The notes beneath the pieces are model-generated. The model worked only from the letters and a program-made list of their open reading frames with translations, was not told the origin of the DNA and searched no databases. From NCBI GenBank assembly GCA_001804805.1, contig MHBH01000039.1, forward strand, positions 1-64,000: DNA of 64,000 bases. The letters run 5' to 3'. Below, piece after piece: positions 9,631 through 16,667 of the stretch (positions within the stretch are counted from its first letter, which is position 1; every line of letters starts with the position of its first letter). The DNA is from Lentisphaerae bacterium GWF2_49_21. GTDB taxonomy: Bacteria; Verrucomicrobiota; Lentisphaeria; Victivallales; GWF2-50-93. The translations under genes and the position numbers were made by a program.

Positions 9631-9921
9631 ATGCTTGTGCTTGTCAGCTATGATGTCAAGACTTCTTCCATGACCGGACAGAAACGGTTAAGAAGAGTCG
9701 CCAAGGCGTGTCTGGACTACGGACAGAGGGTTCAGAATTCTGTATTCGAATGCCTCGTGGATCAAACGCAGTTTACAGTATTGAGAAATAGACTTATTGA
9801 TGAAATTGACGAAAGCCAGGACAGCTTGAGATTTTATTTTCTGGGAAATAACTGGCATGGTAAGATTGAGCACATCGGGGCAAAAGCTACAGTAGATCTT
9901 GAGGGTTCCCTGATAGTATGA
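9631..9921 (+). CDS. cas2: Cas2 adaptation protein
   Basis: The 96-residue ferredoxin-fold protein opens with LVLVSYDVKT (conserved aspartate of the first strand), followed by KRLRRVAKACLDYGQRVQNSVFEC, a textbook Cas2 pattern. It forms the dimer that bridges two Cas1 dimers. AGAGGT at 9616-9621 precedes the ATG. It is the last cas gene; the leader and array follow directly. Confidence 0.95.
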   Translation: MLVLVSYDVKTSSMTGQKRLRRVAKACLDYGQRVQNSVFECLVDQTQFTVLRNRLIDEIDESQDSLRFYFLGNNWHGKIEHIGAKATVDLEGSLIV

Positions 9922-10105
9922 ATAATATTTGCGAACCTGTAGCGAATGCGATATGCGTCGAAAGTTCGCATAAATCATAACAAGATGATCACCAGGATGA
10001 TACAAATCAGCATTCAAAAACTTGTCCCCTTCATGAATACTTTTTTATGGGCTTCGCGAATAAACATGATTTGTTCTTTGATAATTAAAGAGTTATAATT
10101 TGACA
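9922..10105 (+). promoter_or_regulatory. CRISPR leader with promoter abutting the first repeat
   Basis: This AT-rich 184-base stretch lies between cas2 and the first repeat. TTGTTC (10071-10076) and TATAAT (10094-10099) are 17 nt apart, which would start transcription within a few bases of the first repeat at 10106. Near its start a 7-base inverted repeat (TGCGAAC at 9930-9936, GTTCGCA at 9964-9970) encloses a GC-rich loop. It could be a weak terminator for cas2 or a protein-binding site for adaptation. The leader end is assigned because the opposite end of the array carries the degenerate repeat. Confidence 0.7.
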
Positions 10106-12149
10106 GTCGCTCCCCGCGAGGGGGGCGTGGATTGAAACATTTTAAAAGGGTTCTTAGGGGTGACCCTAAGGGGTGTCGCTCCCCGCGAGGGGGGCGTGGA
10201 TTGAAACAGGCAAACTACGAATCTGAAATCATGCAGCAGAGTCGCTCCCCGCGAGGGGGGCGTGGATTGAAACAAAACAGGAACTGGCAAAGCGCAGGAA
10301 AAGGATTATGTCGCTCCCCGCGAGGGGGGCGTGGATTGAAACCTTTAATCGTTACAATAGTTCCATCGGGCTTGTGGTCGCTCCCCGCGAGGGGGGCGTG
10401 GATTGAAACAGAGTCGGAAGGATGCTCGAACAGTGTCATGGAAGTCGCTCCCCGCGAGGGGGGCGTGGATTGAAACAAAAAACCTTGCGTTAATGTGGAA
10501 GGCTGGCGGCGTCGCTCCCCGCGAGGGGGGCGTGGATTGAAACAAAATGATGCAACCCCTCCCTTGGTTGTGTCTACAGTCGCTCCCCGCGAGGGGGGCG
10601 TGGATTGAAACTGAAATGATGATACATGACGCATGGGGCATAGGCAGTCGCTCCCCGCGAGGGGGGCGTGGATTGAAACAATTGTGATTGTGCCGCCCTG
10701 ATATCCAGCCGGAAGTCGCTCCCCGCGAGGGGGGCGTGGATTGAAACATAGGTGGTCGCATCTATGGTTGTCAGGTTTATTGTCGCTCCCCGCGAGGGGG
10801 GCGTGGATTGAAACAAGATCATAGCCTAAATCATGGCAAGCTATGCAAAGTCGCTCCCCGCGAGGGGGGCGTGGATTGAAACAGATATGCCTAATCCATA
10901 AACTGCCATACAAGGTGTCGCTCCCCGCGAGGGGGGCGTGGATTGAAACACCAGTGATCTTGTGTCACTGGTCCCGAGAATCGTCGCTCCCCGCGAGGGG
11001 GGCGTGGATTGAAACCTGATAGAGGCGCTGGCAAGGAAAAAGGATGAGGTCGCTCCCCGCGAGGGGGGCGTGGATTGAAACATTCTTTGGTTTCTCGTTT
11101 GCATGTTTCGCTTCCTTGTCGCTCCCCGCGAGGGGGGCGTGGATTGAAACAACCATTTGCGGTCACTTGCAGGGTATAGTTATCCAGTCGCTCCCCGCGA
11201 GGGGGGCGTGGATTGAAACAAGGAGTGTATGAACGGAATACAGACAAGGCCAGTCGCTCCCCGCGAGGGGGGCGTGGATTGAAACAATGTGGATAAGGTT
11301 GTATCTCGGGCAACGCTTAGTCGCTCCCCGCGAGGGGGGCGTGGATTGAAACAGCCAGAAACACAAGGATAAGTATTGGAATCGAGTCGCTCCCCGCGAG
11401 GGGGGCGTGGATTGAAACCGAGAAAATCGCAAGGGAACACGGCGTTTCCGAGTCGCTCCCCGCGAGGGGGGCGTGGATTGAAACGATCCGGACAAAACAT
11501 TACGCTTTTAACAATCTCGGGTCGCTCCCCGCGAGGGGGGCGTGGATTGAAACAAGATCACGAAAAAGGAAAAGACCGCGACCGTCAGTCGCTCCCCGCG
11601 AGGGGGGCGTGGATTGAAACAGATTACCGACACCGGCCCTTGACGCAGGAATAAGTCGCTCCCCGCGAGGGGGGCGTGGATTGAAACATGATTAACACCC
11701 TCGAAGAAACCTACAAGAAAGTCGCTCCCCGCGAGGGGGGCGTGGATTGAAACAAGTATTCGACGCAAGATTTGACAAGCCCCTGAGGTCGCTCCCCGCG
11801 AGGGGGGCGTGGATTGAAACGTGGTAGATGCGACGCTCTCATACGTCTATTTAGTCGCTCCCCGCGAGGGGGGCGTGGATTGAAACAGGGTAACGGATTG
11901 GCTTCCGTTGGAACTGTCCGTCGCTCCCCGCGAGGGGGGCGTGGATTGAAACAGGGTTTGGATGATATCACAGCAGGAGTATGCAGAGTCGCTCCCCGCG
12001 AGGGGGGCGTGGATTGAAACGTGTCCAATGAACAGCGGGAACAGGCGGTAAATGTCGCTCCCCGCGAGGGGGGCGTGGATTGAAACCGGATTGTGCTGGT
12101 TAAGGAATGGGGCTTTGCTGAGTCGCTCCCCGCGAGGGGGGCGTGGATT
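10106..12149 (+). CRISPR. type I-C CRISPR array, 30 full repeats + 1 truncated, 30 spacers
   Basis: Thirty identical 33-base repeats, beginning GTCGCTCCCCGCGAGG and ending CGTGGATTGAAAC, are separated by 30 spacers of 33-36 bases. The last repeat (12122-12149) keeps its first 28 bases and then diverges (GGATT followed by CCAG), marking the old end. The repeat contains a CGCTCCCC/GGGGGGCG stem and the GATTGAAAC 3' handle typical of type I-C, processed by Cas5c. First repeat 10106-10138, second 10175-10207, and so on. Two spacers (10139-10174 and 10950-10982) contain perfect inverted repeats. 22 of 30 spacers start with A. Open frames across the array are artefacts of the repeats. Confidence 0.98.
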
Positions 12150-12188
12150 CCAGAAATATCTATGCTCGCAGGGTTTGCCATGCCAGCT

Positions 12189-12211
12189 AAAAAAAGGATT
12201 TCAAATCCTTT
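12189..12211 (-). terminator. rho-independent terminator of the RT/ubiquitin-like cassette
   Basis: On the minus strand a perfect 9-base inverted repeat (AAAGGATTT at 12193-12201 and AAATCCTTT at 12203-12211, one-base loop) is followed by a run of seven T. It overlaps the stop codon of the last gene of the minus-strand cassette and lies about 40 bases from the end of the CRISPR array, separating two converging units. The stem is AT-rich, so termination may be partial. Confidence 0.65.
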
Positions 12212-12476
12212 AATCTTCCCTCCTTTCCTCCGTGTTGCATCCTATCTCCAGCAGGAACATCGACACGAAGCCGATGAACAGCACTCCTGGATTGAACAGT
12301 AGCATGATCCAGAAGAGTATGCTCGCGGCCATCAGCGATCCAGAGACATCCCCCTTGGCCTTCCGTGCCACGTAGAGCAGCCCGTAGAAAACGGCCACCG
12401 CCACGGTCCAGCCCATTCCGAATGCCAGCAGCGTGAACAGCATTCCGATCCCGCCAGCTGTCAGAAGTACGCTCAT
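12210..12476 (-). CDS. small membrane protein (paralogue of the upstream gene)
   Basis: The 88-residue protein consists of hydrophobic helices: about residues 5-36 (long, or two helices with a break), a basic loop VARKAKGDVSG, then a second pair near 48-80. It aligns end to end with the preceding gene product (shared WT...FY..RRKAKG and F.SM.LLEIG), so the two come from a tandem duplication. The start (GGAGG at 5-nt spacing) overlaps the upstream stop as ATGA. I do not recognise a family. As the last members of the cassette, the pair could be membrane effectors or anchors, but this is inference only. Confidence 0.7.
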   Translation of the reverse strand: MSVLLTAGGIGMLFTLLAFGMGWTVAVAVFYGLLYVARKAKGDVSGSLMAASILFWIMLLFNPGVLFIGFVSMFLLEIGCNTEERRED

Positions 12477-12781
12477 GACGCCCTCCTGCCGATGAAACCT
12501 ATTTCAAGCAGCAGCATGGATACGCCTCCGAAGACGAACATGGCCGGGCAGAATATAAGTATGACCCAGTAAAGGATCCAGGCGGCGGCTTCCAACCCGG
12601 TAGTGTTCCCTTTTGCCTTCCGTCTTATGTAAAATAAAACGTACAGGACACCCATCACCAATGTCCACCATAACCCCAGCATCACCACGGAAAACACAAG
12701 CCCTGCGACGCCCAGCATCATTGCAAGGTTTATGTCGAAGAGCGGATTCCAGCCGCGGGGTTTTGTATCAGCATCAGCCAT
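12473..12781 (-). CDS. small membrane protein (102 aa)
   Basis: A soluble N-terminus of about 18 residues (MADADTKPRGWNP) is followed by hydrophobic segments near 19-50, a basic loop FYIRRKAKGN and a second hydrophobic region near 65-95 ending in LLLEIGFIGRR. It is paralogous to the next gene. AGGAG sits 8 nt before the ATG. It is separated from the ubiquitin-like gene by about 70 bases that hold nothing obvious. Possible role: pore-forming or membrane-tethered component of the cassette, a guess from position and hydrophobicity. Confidence 0.7.
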   Translation of the reverse strand: MADADTKPRGWNPLFDINLAMMLGVAGLVFSVVMLGLWWTLVMGVLYVLFYIRRKAKGNTTGLEAAAWILYWVILIFCPAMFVFGGVSMLLLEIGFIGRRAS

Positions 12782-12854
12782 AATTAAATTCTCCTTCCAG
12801 TAAAAAATAAGGCGGAGCCATTACAGCCCCGCCTGTGTTCCAGTTCCTTCCGGA

Positions 12855-13082
12855 TCAGGCCGCGCGCAGTCCCTTCTCGCCTGACTCCTTGACGAATTCG
12901 ATCTCGTCGCCCGCGTTGATGACGGTGTCCTTGTCGCTGGTTTCATCGCCGTTGACGAGGATCGTGCAGTTGTCCCTGGGGATGTTCAGCAGCTGGCCAT
13001 GGCTCCTGATGGCCTCGTTGATGGTCTTGCCGTTGAGATCCTCGAGTTCGATTTCGTTCACTCCGCAGATCAGCTTTGGCAT
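12855..13082 (-). CDS. ubiquitin-like beta-grasp protein (ThiS/MoaD-like)
   Basis: The 75-residue product has a beta-grasp pattern: strand MPKLICGVNEIEL, a helix (TINEAIRSHGQLLN), then TILVNGDETSDKDTVINAGDEIEFV. The L-VNG...D-T-V...GDEIEF sequence is the ThiS/MoaD/ubiquitin-like signature. It ends in ESGEKGLRAA and has no terminal GG. If conjugated it would need trimming or would use another Gly, or it may bind non-covalently. With E1, E2-like and JAB genes in the same run, it is the natural modifier. GGAAGGAAA precedes the ATG. Fold assignment is by eye. Confidence 0.7.
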   Translation of the reverse strand: MPKLICGVNEIELEDLNGKTINEAIRSHGQLLNIPRDNCTILVNGDETSDKDTVINAGDEIEFVKESGEKGLRAA

Positions 13083-13348
13083 TGTATTATTTCCTTCCTT
13101 TTGTTTTTACCGCCGGCGTTATGCGTGGCGGCTCTGGTTTTGAAAAGTTGCACAAGGGAGGCTGTCCCTCCCAGGTGGCTGACGCTTCTGCCGCTTGCGT
13201 TGATGCGGGGCAAGGTCCCGCTGCACCTCCCAAGTTTTGCATTGAAAACCCGGTGCGCGAAAAAGTTTCAGGATATTGGACATCCCGGTTATTTAGAGAA
13301 AATGCTTCATAAGGCCTCCCTGTGTTTTTGCTTTTGAATCCGAAGTCA
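13083..13348 (-). other. 266-base gene-less stretch with hairpins inside the cassette
   Basis: No convincing gene is present. A perfect 6-base hairpin with 5-base loop (GGGAGG/CCTCCC, 13156-13172) is enclosed by a second CCTCCC and T-run at 13226-13237. A GCGGG/CCCGC pair lies near 13205-13221. On the minus strand a Shine-Dalgarno-like GGGAGG is followed by a five-codon frame (MKHFL). The region could be a second structured RNA or an attenuator before the ubiquitin-like gene. Evidence is base pairing by eye only. Confidence 0.3.
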
Positions 13349-13582
13349 TCAGTCCAGCAGGACCATGTACGCATCGGGCCAGTTCCTGCTGAATATCGCC
13401 AGGCCTGTCTCGACATTCTCATAATCGCCGATCATTTCGGCGCCTTTTATCAGGTCGTATAGCGCGACCGCCTCGGGGCAGAGCTCCACGCTTTTGCCGG
13501 AATACGGATTCGTGACGACTTCGTTCTCAGTGCCGATCATGAGTCCGCCGATCAGGTTTTTCTCCTCCTCCATGACTTGCAT
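13349..13582 (-). CDS. hypothetical protein (77 aa)
   Basis: An acidic 77-residue soluble protein (starting MQVMEEEKNLIGGLMIG) lies 18 bases after the E1-like gene. It contains TENEVVTNPYSGKSVELCPEAVALYDLIKGAE, which reads like a beta hairpin followed by a helix, and ends NWPDAYMVLLD. A GGAGCAATAAG-like site precedes the ATG. I do not recognise the family. Position between E1 and the ubiquitin-like gene suggests it belongs to the same unit. Confidence 0.6.
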   Translation of the reverse strand: MQVMEEEKNLIGGLMIGTENEVVTNPYSGKSVELCPEAVALYDLIKGAEMIGDYENVETGLAIFSRNWPDAYMVLLD

Positions 13583-13600
13583 CTTATTGCTCCTCCCTTG

Positions 13601-14281
13601 TTATGCCGCGCGTTTTACTGTTCTTGCAATGTTCTTGTCGATGTCGAAATACACCTCGCCATACGACAGGGTTGCTCCGCCCATGATCTTGTAGTATGCG
13701 TTCATCATCACTGCCGCCGCCATGAAGTTCGTGAAGACAAGCTGCGGACTTTGCGGGATCTCCTCGTCGCAGCCGATCTCGTCAGGCCTCCGGTCCCGTG
13801 GGTAAGCTATTTCCGGATGATGCTTCGTTATCGGAGCAGTCAAAACACGCCCTTTTTTCTTTACGAAGATCTGCACGTTGCCATCTGTGTAGTCATTGCC
13901 TCCGGACACCAGTATGGCGTCCCTGAGCCTTACCATGTGCTCCTGCACAAGGTTCCTCGTCGCATGGTTGTCCACGCAGAGCATCACGGTATCTCCCGCA
14001 AGGATCATCCTTTGAATGTTCGCCGGCGTGACATAGTCCGTGACGCTCTTGATATCCAAGCCGGAGAACATCCGCGACAATCTTCTGGCCCATGCATCCG
14101 CCTTGTGCTGGCCGATCTCATCGCCAGTCACGCGCTGCCTGTCGGCGTTCCTGGTTTCATACCTGTCGCCGTCAATGAGCAGGATCTGCTTTCCTCCATC
14201 GCTGTGCGCCATATATCTCGCCAGGGGTTCGGCCAGCGCGCCTCCGATTCCGCCCAGGCCGATTATTATCAGTTTCGACAT
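13601..14281 (-). CDS. ThiF/E1-like adenylyltransferase
   Basis: The 226-residue protein is a minimal E1/ThiF Rossmann domain. The nucleotide loop GLGGIGG is at 8-14, acidic D37 in LLIDGDRYE, N45 and R48-Q49-R50 in the NADRQR stretch, K60, and D104-N105 in LCVDNHATR. These are the MgATP-binding set of the MoeB/ThiF/E1 family. Cysteines C102 and C171 are candidates for the thioester site. E1 enzymes adenylate the C-terminus of a ubiquitin-like protein and pass it to a cysteine. Size and neighbours (JAB, E2-like, beta-grasp) resemble the PRTRC cassette ThiF, but no ParB gene is present here. 15 bases downstream of the 92-residue gene. Confidence 0.85.
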   Translation of the reverse strand: MSKLIIIGLGGIGGALAEPLARYMAHSDGGKQILLIDGDRYETRNADRQRVTGDEIGQHKADAWARRLSRMFSGLDIKSVTDYVTPANIQRMILAGDTVMLCVDNHATRNLVQEHMVRLRDAILVSGGNDYTDGNVQIFVKKKGRVLTAPITKHHPEIAYPRDRRPDEIGCDEEIPQSPQLVFTNFMAAAVMMNAYYKIMGGATLSYGEVYFDIDKNIARTVKRAA

Positions 14282-14296
14282 TATGCCTCCATTGGT

Positions 14297-14575
14297 TTAT
14301 TGTTCTTCCTTCCCATCCTTCCATGTCACGTCCCTGTCGTACTTCCTGTAGACGCCTCCGTCCGCAGGCACGCACTCATTGATATGGAACCCGCACGTGT
14401 AGCCCAGCCCGTCGCCGGGATCATTGGTCACGGTGCCGCGTGCGCCTCCGAAATGCTCCGCTATCAGGTCGCCCAGCGCCTCCAGGAATTTCTGGTAATG
14501 GTCCGTATCATCCAGCTCCTGCGGCGCGCGCCTTATGATGTCGATCATTTCTTTGTCCTTGAGAATCTTTGGCAT
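14297..14575 (-). CDS. hypothetical protein (92 aa)
   Basis: Start chosen at 14575, where AAAGGATAGG precedes ATG (MPKILKDKEMIDIIRRAPQE); the frame is open further upstream without a ribosome site. The product is soluble and acidic with a helical first half (YQKFLEALGDLIAEHFGG) and a glycine/aspartate-rich second half. I do not recognise it. The start lies 68 bases inside the 3' end of the preceding zinc-ribbon gene, which suggests coupled translation or that the end of the upstream gene is over-extended. Confidence 0.55.
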   Translation of the reverse strand: MPKILKDKEMIDIIRRAPQELDDTDHYQKFLEALGDLIAEHFGGARGTVTNDPGDGLGYTCGFHINECVPADGGVYRKYDRDVTWKDGKEEQ

Positions 14576-14762
14576 GTTTCCTATCCTTTCCTTCGATGCA
14601 TTTCCTGCATATGTTTCCGTCTTTGGCCCTGGCGACATCCTCCCTTGAAAACAGATGCCCGCAGGCATCGCATTCAATTTTGCGGCCATAGGCGTCTTCG
14701 CACTGCCTGCAGTCCGAACCAGCAGGCGCGTCCGCATTTGTCATTTTTGCTCTCGTCATCAT
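14508..14762 (-). CDS. small zinc-ribbon protein (84 aa)
   Basis: Two cysteine pairs, IECDACGHLF and GNICRKCIEG, spaced about 20 residues apart, form a treble-clef/zinc-ribbon-like unit. A further DCRQCED pair lies before them. The C-terminal tail is basic and low in hydrophobics (KDRKHAKDSQGQRND). ATG 14762 is preceded by GAGGAAATAG. It may bind nucleic acid or act as a RING-like adaptor, but no RING spacing is evident. The overlap with the next gene lowers confidence in the C-terminus. Confidence 0.5.
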   Translation of the reverse strand: MMTRAKMTNADAPAGSDCRQCEDAYGRKIECDACGHLFSREDVARAKDGNICRKCIEGKDRKHAKDSQGQRNDRHHKARAAGAG

Positions 14763-14806
14763 TTTTCTATTTCCTCTATGTGCATTTAACACCTGTCCTT
14801 TCCTTG

Positions 14807-15031
14807 TCAGCCAGGGTGTCTTTCGTATATTCCAGACAGCTTGAGGATGTCATCCCACGAACGGCCGCAGTCCGTACATTTGGTCTCCTGTGCGCTGACT
14901 CCGGCGCCTATCGCCGCAGATCCAACACCCCATATTCCCCGGCTTCCGCAGTAAGGACAGTGCTTCCCGCCGGACTCCACATATCGGGCAATGGCCTTTT
15001 TGGACAGTTTCCTTTCTATCGGTTTCGCCAT
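14807..15031 (-). CDS. small zinc-ribbon protein (74 aa)
   Basis: The protein has HCPYCGSRGIWG and TKCTDCGRSWDDILKLSG, that is CxxC...CxxC with about 27 residues between, a classic zinc ribbon. It is clearly related to the gene at 15483-15692 (shared K.A.RYV/AYL...CP.C...CGR.W...KL..I). GGAG lies 7 nt before the ATG, inside the end of the upstream gene. The two ribbons flank the 136-residue gene, so this part of the cassette may derive from duplication. Confidence 0.7.
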   Translation of the reverse strand: MAKPIERKLSKKAIARYVESGGKHCPYCGSRGIWGVGSAAIGAGVSAQETKCTDCGRSWDDILKLSGIYERHPG

Positions 15032-15032
15032 G

Positions 15033-15443
15033 TCAGCACTCCGCCTTGGTTATGTTCCTGCCGAGCTTCTTCACCCTGGGATCGCTGTAGATGTCCGACA
15101 GGCATATTGACACGCACTCCATCCTGTTGTTTATTGCGAAGGCATCCCCGGCCAGGTAGCGCAGCTTCTCATAGCCGATGGACATGAAGACCGCCACCTC
15201 GCCGTCCTCCAGACGCGGGGCCACGATGTCGATGATGTTGAAGTTGATTTCTTTGCCGTTGCCGTCGACATATGAGCTGTCCCAGCCCGCCTCGCCTGTC
15301 GCCAGCAGGGCCACCTTGCCCTTCCTGCCCCTGCCGACGCCGGTGATGATCCTGACATCGCACTTGTCCATTGCGGCCTTGAACCTGGCCATGTCCTTCA
15401 CCCGGAAATAATTGCTCCTCGCATATCCATAGTAGTCAGCCAT
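15033..15443 (-). CDS. hypothetical protein (136 aa), YFRVKD-type
   Basis: The 136-residue soluble protein begins ADYYGYARSNYFRVKDMARF and ends DPRVKKLGRNITKAEC. It contains alternating beta strands and a conserved-looking DGEVAVFMSIGYEKLRYL stretch. From memory, similar YFRVKD proteins occur on plasmids and integrative elements without known function; I cannot name the family. It starts 40 bases after the first zinc-ribbon gene and ends one base before the second, so it is in the operon. Confidence 0.65.
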   Translation of the reverse strand: MADYYGYARSNYFRVKDMARFKAAMDKCDVRIITGVGRGRKGKVALLATGEAGWDSSYVDGNGKEINFNIIDIVAPRLEDGEVAVFMSIGYEKLRYLAGDAFAINNRMECVSICLSDIYSDPRVKKLGRNITKAEC

Positions 15444-15482
15444 GATTCCTCCTTTATGTTTTCTAGCAGACGGTCCATTATT

Positions 15483-15692
15483 TCATATCTCCTCCTGTAT
15501 CCTTGCCAGTTTGTAGAATTCGGTCCAGCATCTGCCGCATTTGCTGCATCTCGCCGACTGCCTGGCCTCTCCGGAATCAGCTTTCAGTTCCGATACCGAG
15601 TCTATGTCGCCGGACCTGCACCACGGGCAGCGCAGCGGCGACTTCAGATATGCAGCCCTCATCTTCTTTGTGAGCCTCCTCTCAGCAGTCAT
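15483..15692 (-). CDS. small zinc-ribbon protein (69 aa)
   Basis: A basic N-terminus (MTAERRLTKKMRAAYL) precedes LRCPWCRSGDIDS and SARCSKCGRCWTEF, again CxxC...CxxC. Paralogue of the 14807-15031 product. The ATG overlaps the JAB-gene stop by one base (TGATG), so translation is coupled to the protease gene. Likely binds zinc; could bind RNA/DNA or recruit substrates. Function not known. Confidence 0.7.
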   Translation of the reverse strand: MTAERRLTKKMRAAYLKSPLRCPWCRSGDIDSVSELKADSGEARQSARCSKCGRCWTEFYKLARIQEEI

Positions 15693-16396
15693 CAGAATTC
15701 CTCCATTTCAATTATCCTGTTTCCGAACTCTGCATCACGGCCTGGGAAATCCAGTTCATGATCATGCTCGTTGAACGGGAATTCCTTTTCAGCAGGCTTC
15801 ACATGCTTCAGCCAGGGATGCCTTTTGGCCTTTCCATTCGTGTGGCCGGGCATGTCGCTGATTATGTCCTGCGGCCTGCACTCGAACATCCTGCCGTTGA
15901 TATACACGGCGCTTGCTATCTCGGGGAACGGCTGGCTGATCCTGCCCAGCACGATGTGCAGCCCGTCGAAGCTGGCCACATCATTGTCATCGGTCCCCGA
16001 GAAGAACGCGCCCATGTTGCAGTGCGAGTGTATCGTGCCGGCAGGCGTGACTTTGTCCACGCTTTTATATTTCAAATGCGCGGACTGCACGATCTGTTTG
16101 GGCACGCTGATGTCCCAGATACCGCTGTCATGCGTGATTAACACGATGGCCTCGCCCTGGTACTTCATGTAGACGGCCCGGAAGAACTCCAAGGTGCTCT
16201 CAATGAGGGCCCAGGGCAGCTTCGTTGCCGTCCAGTTGACATTTTCTTTGACTTCAGGATAGTCCGGCAGCTCCGGCACCTTGACAGTGCATTCGTAGAG
16301 AGGCGTCCTCTTCTTAAGATAGAATCCGTCCTTCCCGACTATGTACGACGGGGCATCAGGTTCTCCTTGTCCTGCGTTGAACACTGGTATCGGCAT
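15692..16396 (-). CDS. JAB/JAMM metalloprotease (deubiquitinase-like)
   Basis: The 234-residue product contains the complete JAMM zinc motif H-x-H-x7-S-x2-D: H123, H125, S133 and D136 in TIHSHCNMGAFFSGTDDND, with a candidate upstream glutamate at E82 (GEAIVLITHD). JAMM proteases remove or mature ubiquitin-like modifiers. The N-terminal ~60 residues resemble the variable lead of PRTRC protein A, and the C-terminus is charged. AAAGGAAAGGA precedes ATG 16396. The start overlaps the end of the 102-residue gene by 41 bases. Confidence 0.85.
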   Translation of the reverse strand: MPIPVFNAGQGEPDAPSYIVGKDGFYLKKRTPLYECTVKVPELPDYPEVKENVNWTATKLPWALIESTLEFFRAVYMKYQGEAIVLITHDSGIWDISVPKQIVQSAHLKYKSVDKVTPAGTIHSHCNMGAFFSGTDDNDVASFDGLHIVLGRISQPFPEIASAVYINGRMFECRPQDIISDMPGHTNGKAKRHPWLKHVKPAEKEFPFNEHDHELDFPGRDAEFGNRIIEMEEF

Positions 16397-16664
16397 TTTC
16401 AGATCCTTTCCTTTTTGTTGTTTTGTCAGGGCAGCGCTTGATCACTGCCGCCAGCTTTCCGAATTCCTCCTCTTCGATCTCCTGGTTGATGCAGCTGCGC
16501 TCCTCCCTGAGGTGGATGGTCAGCCGCGCCGCCATCATCTCCTCGAATGAGCCACGGAAATCCTTGAGCTGGAATGTATCCTTCTCGAAGAACCTTCTGA
16601 AGGCGCTGTCCAGCGTAAGCGGACAGTTCTTCACCTTTTCCAAGGCCTTTTTGATCCTTTCCAT
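16356..16664 (-). CDS. hypothetical helical protein (102 aa)
   Basis: GGAGGG lies 7 nt before ATG 16664 and only three bases separate it from the stop of the E2-like gene, so the two are coupled. The protein is highly charged and helical (MERIKKALEKVKNCPLTLD, then FEEMMAARLTIHLREERS). The last ~15 residues (QRRTRRT) overlap the JAB gene start and are probably not conserved. No family recognised. In this context it may be a partner of the E2-like protein, similar in place to the short PRTRC accessory genes. Confidence 0.6.
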   Translation of the reverse strand: MERIKKALEKVKNCPLTLDSAFRRFFEKDTFQLKDFRGSFEEMMAARLTIHLREERSCINQEIEEEEFGKLAAVIKRCPDKTTKRKGSENADTSVQRRTRRT

Positions 16665-16667
16665 TGT

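Noticed and set aside
11688-11720. Spacer 24 begins with ATG and reads MINTLEETYKK
   Set aside because: A 33-base in-frame start in a spacer can arise from any coding protospacer; no further evidence of meaning.
10093-12302. Many open frames of 60-230 codons on both strands across the array
   Set aside because: They are translations of the 33-base repeat (33 is a multiple of three, so frames persist) and encode the same repeating peptide; not genes.
13087-13422. 111-codon minus-strand frame between the 77-residue gene and the ubiquitin-like gene
   Set aside because: Overlaps the 77-residue gene in another frame and runs through hairpins; no protein features.
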